From Siphonodentalium dalli (Eukaryota; Mollusca; Scaphopoda; Gadilida; Siphonodentaliidae): a stretch of DNA of 64,000 nt. The position numbers and the translations under genes are program-made. Below are positions 57,768 through 64,000 of the stretch, in pieces (the first letter of the stretch is position 1; the number at the start of each line of letters is the position of its first letter). The stretch covers positions 135,541,989 to 135,605,988 of the forward strand of contig CP136068.1 in assembly GCA_032622095.1 (NCBI GenBank), given 5' to 3'. The notes below the pieces were generated by a model, which saw only the letters and a list, made by a program, of their open reading frames with translations, searched no databases and was not told the origin of the DNA.

Positions 57768-57917
57768 TACAGTAATGCCCTAAATAATTGACTCCTCAAC
57801 TCCTCTCACTAAGAGCTTTCCGATGAATGGCAACAAGCCATATTTCCGACTAAATCCTGAAAAATTACCCATAATTCTGCTGTGGTTAAGGAGTCGATTA
57901 TTTAGGGCATTACTGTA
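57768..57917. mobile_element. Mariner-type palindromic element, internally deleted
   Basis: TACAGTAATGCCCTAAATAA to TTATTTAGGGCATTACTGTA. The middle of the left arm is missing; the right arm is complete. Confidence 0.85.
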
Positions 57918-60259
57918 CACCTTTAGAGGAGCATTATTTAATTTTCACTCATTTCCTTCTTGATTGGGTTTTGTTTGGATGCTCATGATGAAATCAGCCT
58001 TAAAACGCTTTTCAGTATATTTTATGCAGAAGTGAATTCAGCCGACCGTTACTGGGAGTCGATGCTATCAGATATATAGCAAAAATTCAATTTGTAGGGG
58101 TATAATCGTATAATCGATGAACTGTTGATAAAGCTGATAATCAATTAACATTTTCATCGTCGATTAATCTGTTATTTCGAAGTTGGAAAATGCTGGGTAT
58201 TATTGAATACCGTGTTTGTTTTACACAGTTTAATCTACAACTGAGGAGTTAACAACCTTTGATCATAGGTACATGTACCAAAGAGATTCTGACAACATGA
58301 GTACTACTAATAAGTTGCGAACAGTCGGCAGTTCATTTGATGATGCGACATGGTTGCTCTTGGGTTGTTGTATATTCTACAAATTGCCGGCACTGCAGCT
58401 TTAAACTTATGGCGACGTTGTTATATATTTCTACAAGAAAGGCGGCACTACCTCTTTGAAATGTGCCGACTGTCATCGTGTTCAATGAACTGATTGCACT
58501 CGCCCTTGATTGGACCAATGGGAGTTGACTGACAATTCAAATACTTAACTCTGAGTCCTGAAATTTGCAAGTGGGGGCCCACCTTTGTGATTGTTATCCA
58601 CACTCTGGAAGTTTGCTGAAACTTATAGTTTCCATAACATTAGATTCCTTTTTTTAGGAACCGCCTGCGGTCGTCGTGCATTACTGCTTTTATATTGTTT
58701 GTATGTTTGGCTATTCATAACACTGAAATTAATCGCTACGTTCCTTCTAATGAACTCACAAATATTATAACCATGACATCGCCGAGAACTGTGCTGGTAT
58801 TGAATAAATTGTGCTCTTTAGTTGTTTATGATCCACTTTATTAACGTAACAATTACATCAGCTGATGCCTGAAACAACCAGCGACAGCAGTTAACCAGCA
58901 CCTGGCCAATAGGCCATATTACGGAATACTTCCACTGACATCTGAGTATCTGACACTTGTCATGAAAGACATCATGTAAGTTATGTAAGATTGCAAAGAG
59001 TTAGGTTGTACTTTAATTATTCATTAAAAAATATTAATTTTGTTCCATTTCGGACAACCAAACAACCTTTTTAACCATTTTAGTTTCAGATAGCAGTATA
59101 CAATTTTTGGGGATTAGAAATGCTTAAATGTTATAAAACAAAAATTATTTGGCTAACAGCAGCAAAGTCGAGTTGTGAAGTGCTTTGGATTCTCTGCTTC
59201 AGAATTAGTCAGTCGCCATCTCATAATCCTTGACTCTCAACTGTTATACCAGGATATTTGTGATATCGCTGAGAAACCTGACAGCGCTGTTCATGACTGT
59301 TATTCATGTGATGTCATATTATGTCTTGTTTTGTTGCTATCAAATGGCAAACATCCTTTTAATTGTAAATACAAATGTGATGATAATATACATAAACATA
59401 ACAATAAATTAATATAAACAGCCTTATTATAATAATAATATACTAATATATTTAAATAGTGGACAAAATAACCCTGAAAATAAACAATAAAATTGATACT
59501 TTTTACTGTAATATAAACACCTCCCAAATAATTGTGATGTCTCTATTATTTTGATTGGCTGTTTAAAAAAAATACAAAAAATACAAAATATCACAGTTGC
59601 AGCTTTTTAAGAACTCAAAACAAGAAATGCAGGACACAAATTTAACAAAAAAGATTGGTTTTCTGAATTTGTTTGCGTAGATATTGTTTAAAGTGACAAT
59701 AGGTCATAAACTTTCCATTTAGTTTGATTCCTACCTGTAGTTATGCGAATCCCGTGTATTTTCAATTTATTTTGACCCCAGAACATAATAATGAACATGC
59801 AGTTATCAAATGTTCAATTTTTGTAATCAAACTTACATCAGAAAACACAAATTTTAATTTTGAGAATTTAATATTGAGCAAGAATAAAACTGCACAAATT
59901 TAAATAAAAACAAACTAAATCAAATTCTAAAAGTCTGGGGATATAAATGAAATTTGCTTTAAAAATATTTGTTCACTGTGGAAATTAAAGAATATCAATT
60001 AACAGATTGATTTCCATTTTTTTTTTGTCCAAACATTTCGTGTCCAGATGTGTAAATATAACTTTAATAAAGACAGTTCATTTGAAAAAGATTATCTTGA
60101 GCTGTATTTGTCCAGGCATCATTGAACAAGAACAAAGGGAAATTCTTTTCTGTTCCATATTCTGTGAACATCCCTCCAAAATCATGTCTGGTATCCACTG
60201 CAACAATGAAAACATGAGAGTAAATAAATGTGTTTACTATATTCTTTACAAAATACTCA
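57918..60259. other. Intergenic, no gene seen
   Basis: 2.3 kb of AT-rich unique sequence. ORFs at 58333-58518 (minus) and 59175-59417 (plus) show no domain. No repeat family of this window recurs here. Confidence 0.55.
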
Positions 60260-60267
60260 TTCACAAC

Positions 60268-60629
60268 CAGGGGCGCCGGAAGAGGGGGCAGCTGACCCCC
60301 CTGCCCTTGACCAAGGGGGGCGAGCGGGGGCAGGACTTGCCCTTTTTCTGGAGACAGAAAATGCTTTTTGTGTGTTGAATCTCGTGTTTTTATAGCAAAA
60401 TGTGACTTTTTTGGTCCAAATACCACCAATTTCACAAGGAATATTAATTTTTTGTCAATTTTATCACAAAACGGCCATAAAAACCGAAAAATACCATTAA
60501 AATAGGGATTTTTGCCACAATGAATTTATGGTTATTTTCCCGAGTTTGCGGAGAAAATGCCCTTTTTTGTGGAAAAGTGCCCTTTTTGTAGGCTCTGCCC
60601 CCTGCCCCTGGATGCTTCCGGCGCCCCTG
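60268..60629. mobile_element. hAT-type miniature element with 8-bp target duplication
   Basis: Ends CAGGGGCGCCGGAAG and CTTCCGGCGCCCCTG, a perfect 15-base inverted terminal repeat. The 8-base direct repeat TTCACAAC flanks it (60260-60267 and 60630-60637). 362 bases, no transposase. CAG-type ends and 8-bp duplications are characteristic of hAT elements (established knowledge). Confidence 0.93.
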
Positions 60630-60649
60630 TTCACAACAAGCCTGATTAT

Positions 60650-61068
60650 AGTGTGCCTGTCATTTGCAGAACGAGGTCCCCAGAGGGTGAATTTGGTGAT
60701 GCTATTCTGCAGAGCGAGCTAGCATCACCAAATTTACCCTCTGGGGACCACATTCTGCATAGCCTCATATGCTATGGGAGACATAGACTCAGATTGAAGT
60801 TACCAAATGGTGAATATTGTGATGTACACCCATTGGGAACCTCGATTATGCAACATGTCGTCTGCCAATTTGGGGATATAGAGAAACTAAACTAAAAAAG
60901 AAATAGAATCTATGTGAAGAAATTTGATAATAAAGAAACTTTCCAGAGAAGAAGCCAAAGCATAATGAGGTCCCCAGAGGATGAATTTAGTGATGCTAGC
61001 CCGCTATGCAGGATAGCGTCACTAAATTCACCCTCTGGGGACCTCATTCTGCAAATGACAGGCACACT
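60650..61068. mobile_element. CAGAATGAGG double-hairpin element
   Basis: AGTGTGCCTGTCATTTGCAG to CTGCAAATGACAGGCACACT with both hairpins well preserved and a full linker (CTCGATTATGCAACATG). The terminal change TCTGAC to CCTGTC is matched in both ends. Confidence 0.92.
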
Positions 61069-61767
61069 AAACTCATACTTCAATTCTTCTGCCTGTCTTC
61101 TGCTTATATTTACTGAATACTCCTCCATTTGAATAATAGACTATTCCAATGTAAACTTGTATAACTGGATGGGTGAATCCATTTAGTAAAGAAAGGGTTA
61201 ATTGGACAGAGACAGAACACACACTTTTATCAGATGTATTAATATTACATAAGCAGGCCTATATATCGAGAGGATCCCGAGGGATATATAATATCATTTA
61301 CATGGTGTTGGATGAAAGATTCTCGATTCTGATAAGTATCATGTTCTGTTTTTCCACATGCATGCATGGCTAGTTTTATAACAATATTGCTGTTAAATTT
61401 TTAATAGTCAGGAAGTGTCAGGACACATTGCAAAGTGCACACATTAGATACGGAAGTTGTAAGTTCTGTTTAATAGTTGTAAACATAGTTACTTTCATGG
61501 AATAATTTTGTCAGGATTTTGTTTGCGAAGAGTGAAGCTGGGACTGTTGACAGTTTTAATTACAAATTTGGGAATGTTTTGTATTCTTATATATTGAAGT
61601 GGAAATCGTTGATATCTTCAGAAATCTTACTTTACAAATTTGCAGAAATTATGTAATCTTATATATTGATGTGGATATCATTGGTATCTTCAGAAGTCCT
61701 GGTTGATGTATTTAGGTGAGTCATGAGTTTGAATAACAACAATAACAGCATGCATATAAAGATGGTC
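61069..61767. other. Intergenic, no gene seen
   Basis: AT-rich; a short direct repeat TCTTATATATTGA.GTGGA.ATC.TTG.TATCTTCAGAA occurs at 61585 and 61658. Confidence 0.5.
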
Positions 61768-61889
61768 TGTCTCACAATGTATTCTCTTGTATATTCAAGA
61801 TTCCCAATGGGAGACTCGTATTTATAAGAGAATCGAATAGCACAGGGTTTTCGCAAAATTTCAGGAAGCTCCAGCCATGGAAGAGTTAA
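61768..61889. mobile_element. TTAA element fragment, right half
   Basis: A degraded hairpin (TGTATTCTCTTGTATATTCA ... TTTATAAGAGAATCG), then GGAAGCTCCAGCCATGGAAG and AGTTAA. Confidence 0.75.
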
Positions 61890-61939
61890 ATTATATTTGA
61901 GTCGGAGATAAGTCTGTAGGAGTCTCTGTCATTAGGAAA

Positions 61940-62122
61940 TAATTCTTAATTATGGGAAATTTTTCAGGATTTAGTCGGAAATATGGCTTGTTGCCATTCA
62001 TTGGAAAGCTCTCACCAAGAGCTTTCCGATGAATGGCAGCAAGCCATATTTCCGACTAAATCCTGAAAAATTTCCCATAATTCTGCTGTGGTTTAGGGGT
62101 CGATTATTTAGAAGATTACTGT
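61940..62122. mobile_element. Mariner-type palindromic element, left end lost
   Basis: AATTATGGGAAATTTTTCAG ... centre GCTCTCACCAAGAGC ... TTTAGAAGATTACTGTA. Confidence 0.8.
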
Positions 62123-62349
62123 ATAACATCATATCCATGGGTGAATATATTTTTGCAAATAAACTGAGTAATATTGTAACATTGGCCTATTGTAAGAAAT
62201 AAATTGTACAAACAACATTCTTATTAAAAGCACGAAAAAATGCAAATAATTAAAATAATATCCATCTGTATGATATCTATGAAATGATTCCATTTGGGAG
62301 ACAATTTTTTCAAAGTTATAACATGATATTACCCTAGAAATACAGTAAA

Positions 62350-62572
62350 CAACATAAATGTTGGTTCCACCCACCAACCGTATGGTGACATAAATGTTTC
62401 CACCCACCAACCGTATGGTGACATAAATGTTGGTTCCACCCACCAACCGTGTGGTGACATAAATGTTGGTTCCACCCACCAACCGTATGGTGACATAAAT
62501 GTTGGTTCCACCCACCAACCGTATGGTGACATAAATGTTGGTTCCACCCACCAACCGTATGGTGACATAAAT
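62350..62572. repeat. 36-bp minisatellite (ACATAAATGTTGGTTCCACC)n, about six copies
   Basis: Unit continues CACCAACCGTATGGTG. One unit is 33 bases, missing GGT. Unit lengths are multiples of 3, so all three minus-strand frames stay open (GGTNIYVTIRLV, WWVEPTFMSPYG, GGWNQHLCHHTV), which makes the ORFs uninformative. Confidence 0.93.
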
Positions 62573-62593
62573 GCCGTTCTACTCGCCAAAGGG

Positions 62594-62794
62594 TTAACCC
62601 TTCCATGACTGGAGCTTCCTGAAATTATGCAAAAACTCTGTGCCAATGCATTCTCTTATATATGCGAGCCTCACATATATAAGAGAATGCATTGGCCGAA
62701 CAAAATTTACCTTGACCTTGTAAGACAGTGCATTATCTTATACCAGTATATCTTTAATGCTGCACCATCGCAGCTCCCGCCATGAAAGGGTTAA
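62594..62794. mobile_element. TTAA element TIR type 1 next to the minus-strand gene stop
   Basis: TTAACCCTTCCATGACTGGA to GCTCCCGCCATGAAAGGGTTAA; the first hairpin lost its apex (TATATGCGAGCCTCACATAT) and the second is reduced. Confidence 0.85.
62753..62758 (-). promoter_or_regulatory. Possible poly(A) signal ATTAAA for the minus-strand gene
   Basis: ATTAAA on the minus strand (TTTAAT on plus), about 70 bases beyond the stop. It lies inside the TTAA-type element 62594-62794, so if used the signal is transposon-derived. Confidence 0.35.
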
Positions 62795-62827
62795 AACTAC
62801 ATTTCAATATGTTCCGAACGTGGATAC

Positions 62828-63055
62828 TTACACTATTTCGATGTGGGATGATGATTTTATTGAGAAGCTATAGGTTTTCCCCTGCTCTGGGTTGTCCATG
62901 TGTATGAGGGCGAGGTATTCTCCCGGTTGCACCACATATTCCGCAGCGGCATCCCAGCCGTCCACGAATTTACCCTGTTGTCCCTCCGTTGTCTGCAAAC
63001 CCTGCTCATAGACATCGTATAGGTAGTCTATGTTAACGGGAGCATCAACTTGTAG
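62828..63055 (-). CDS. Probable last coding exon of an unidentified gene
   Basis: Read on the minus strand, a polypyrimidine acceptor CCCTTTTTCCAG is followed by 75 codons and a TAA stop at 62828-62830. The peptide starts LQVDAPVNIDYLYDVYEQGL and ends KTYSFSIKSSSHIEIV. It contains DGWDAAAEYVVQPGEYLAL and HMDNPEQGK. The composition is that of a real soluble beta-rich domain, and codon use is far more balanced than in random ORFs nearby. The alternating hydrophobic pattern and the PGEYLAL turn recall beta-sandwich C-terminal modules such as calpain domain III, but I cannot assign a family. The gene would run towards AAAS, tail to tail, with its other exons beyond position 64000 or in 63056-64000. 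A hairpin element begins 34 bases after its stop. Confidence 0.72.
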   Translation of the reverse strand, partial: LQVDAPVNIDYLYDVYEQGLQTTEGQQGKFVDGWDAAAEYVVQPGEYLALIHMDNPEQGKTYSFSIKSSSHIEIV

Positions 63056-63109
63056 CTGGAAAAAGGGAATATAGAGCAATTAGTATCATTTGTCAGTTTT
63101 GTGTACATG

Positions 63110-63262
63110 TACAGTAATGCCCTAAATAATCGACTCCTTAACCACAGCAGAATTATGGGTAACTTTTCAGGAATTAGTCGGAAATATGGCTTGTGGCCAT
63201 TCATCGGAAAGCTCTCACTTTCTGCTGTGGTTAAGGGGTTGATTATTTAGGGCATTACTGTA
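63110..63262. mobile_element. Mariner-type palindromic element, right arm shortened
   Basis: TACAGTAATGCCCTAAATAA ... GGAAAGCTCTCACTT ... TCTGCTGTGGTTAAG ... GGGCATTACTGTA. TAGTATCATT.GTCAGTTTT precedes it (63081) and follows it (63261). Confidence 0.85.
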
Positions 63263-63319
63263 GTATCATTGGTCAGTTTTACTTCAATAATTTAGAAGTG
63301 AATGTAATAGGCTGACTTC

Positions 63320-63720
63320 ACCCTTTCATGACGGGAGCTGCGCTGGTGCAGCATTAAATATCCTGTGCCAGTGCATTCTCTCATATATGTGAGTCTCCCA
63401 TAGGGAGCCTCGCATTTATAAGAGAATGCACTGGCTTACAAGGTCAAGGTAAATATTGTTAGGCAAATGTATTCTCTTATATATGGGAGACTCACATACA
63501 TGTATATATATATACAACCCTTTCATGACAGGAGCTGCGCTGGTACAGCATTAAAGATCCGGTGCCAGTGCATTCTATTATATATGTGATTCCCATGGAG
63601 CCTCGCATATATAAGAGAATGCATTGGCTTACAAGGTCAAGTTCAATGGAATACTTGCATATATAAGAGAATGCATTGGCACAGGGTTTTTGCAAATCTG
63701 TAAAATAGACCTAGTCAATA
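63320..63720. mobile_element. Two TTAA TIR type 1 elements, side by side and truncated
   Basis: CACCCTTTCATGACGGGAGC at 63326 and AACCCTTTCATGACAGGAGC at 63517 each open a copy with hairpins (63367-63435, 63470-63495; 63563-63633, 63655-63680). The terminal TTAA is changed in both, and the right ends stop at GGGTTTTTGCAAATCTG. Confidence 0.78.
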
Positions 63721-64000
63721 TGGTACGTCAACATAAATGTGCAAGGATTTGTTAATTGTTCCGAGCCATGTTTAATTGCAACTATAAAGCAGTAAAGTAT
63801 TCTCAAGAGATTAAGTAAGGATGCCGTACTAACGCTGAAGGGTCACTCTCACCAAAAAAAGTGCTGAAGGGTACACAGGGTTTGCGATCGGCACTAACAC
63901 TGTTACTTAAACTGTTTTTCTGAATGTCTGGCTCCCATTAGCAGTTTGTTTTCAGTTCATTTTAATATTCATTGGAATGTAAACAATTATTCTCTAACAG
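63721..64000. other. No feature seen
   Basis: AT-rich end of the window. CTAACAG at the last bases could be an acceptor-like motif, but nothing supports an exon. Confidence 0.4.

Noticed and set aside
60064-60435. Antisense ORFs of 123 codons across the hAT element boundary
   Set aside because: Both run from unique DNA into the GC-rich transposon end, show no domain, and overlap antisense to each other.
62350-62572. CRISPR-like array of regular repeats
   Set aside because: Units are contiguous 36-base repeats with no unique spacers, in an animal genome. It is a minisatellite.

Overview
This is a window of animal nuclear DNA, not prokaryotic. It is AT-rich, has GT-AG introns, contains a 100-base run of N (an assembly gap), and is crowded with short inverted-repeat transposons. 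The main gene is a nucleoporin conserved across animals. The density of TTAA-flanked hairpin elements and of diverged tandem repeats ending in GGACGGACGG-like or ACACAC tails suggests a marine invertebrate, perhaps a mollusc or another lophotrochozoan. That placement is a tentative inference.

Layout. (1) 1-32 kb: I find no gene I can defend. The stretch holds a tandem array of units of about 1.5 kb (2.2-7.6 kb), a three-copy tandem repeat (8.0-9.25 kb), a CT microsatellite, several TTAA-flanked elements, a satellite of about 70 bp (15.2-15.7 kb), the assembly gap, and a DNA transposon of about 2.6 kb (20586-23172). That transposon has terminal inverted repeats, a perfect 8-bp target duplication, a MULE-type transposase fragment and a near-perfect 740-bp inverted duplication. 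(2) 32576-54289, plus strand: a complete aladin gene (AAAS; nuclear pore WD-repeat protein). I resolved 15 coding exons with consistent splice sites and phases, giving 517 residues. Its introns are packed with hairpin elements, some ending within 20-40 bases of a splice acceptor, and intron 8 starts with a partial, still in-frame copy of exon 8. (3) 54.3-62.8 kb: intergenic, again full of miniature elements, including a clean hAT-type element with an 8-bp target duplication. (4) 62828-63055, minus strand: the probable last coding exon of an unidentified gene that converges on AAAS.

The most unusual signal is in the repeats. One palindromic hairpin module (core AATGCATTCTCTTATATA) occurs inside at least three sets of TTAA-flanked elements with different terminal repeats. 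It usually occurs as two hairpins separated by a linker. The bases near the hairpin tip differ between copies but remain paired. An unrelated family with CAGAATGAGG hairpins has the same two-hairpin design. None of this is proven to be a new system, but the modular architecture and its use of AAAS introns are the best candidates for follow-up.
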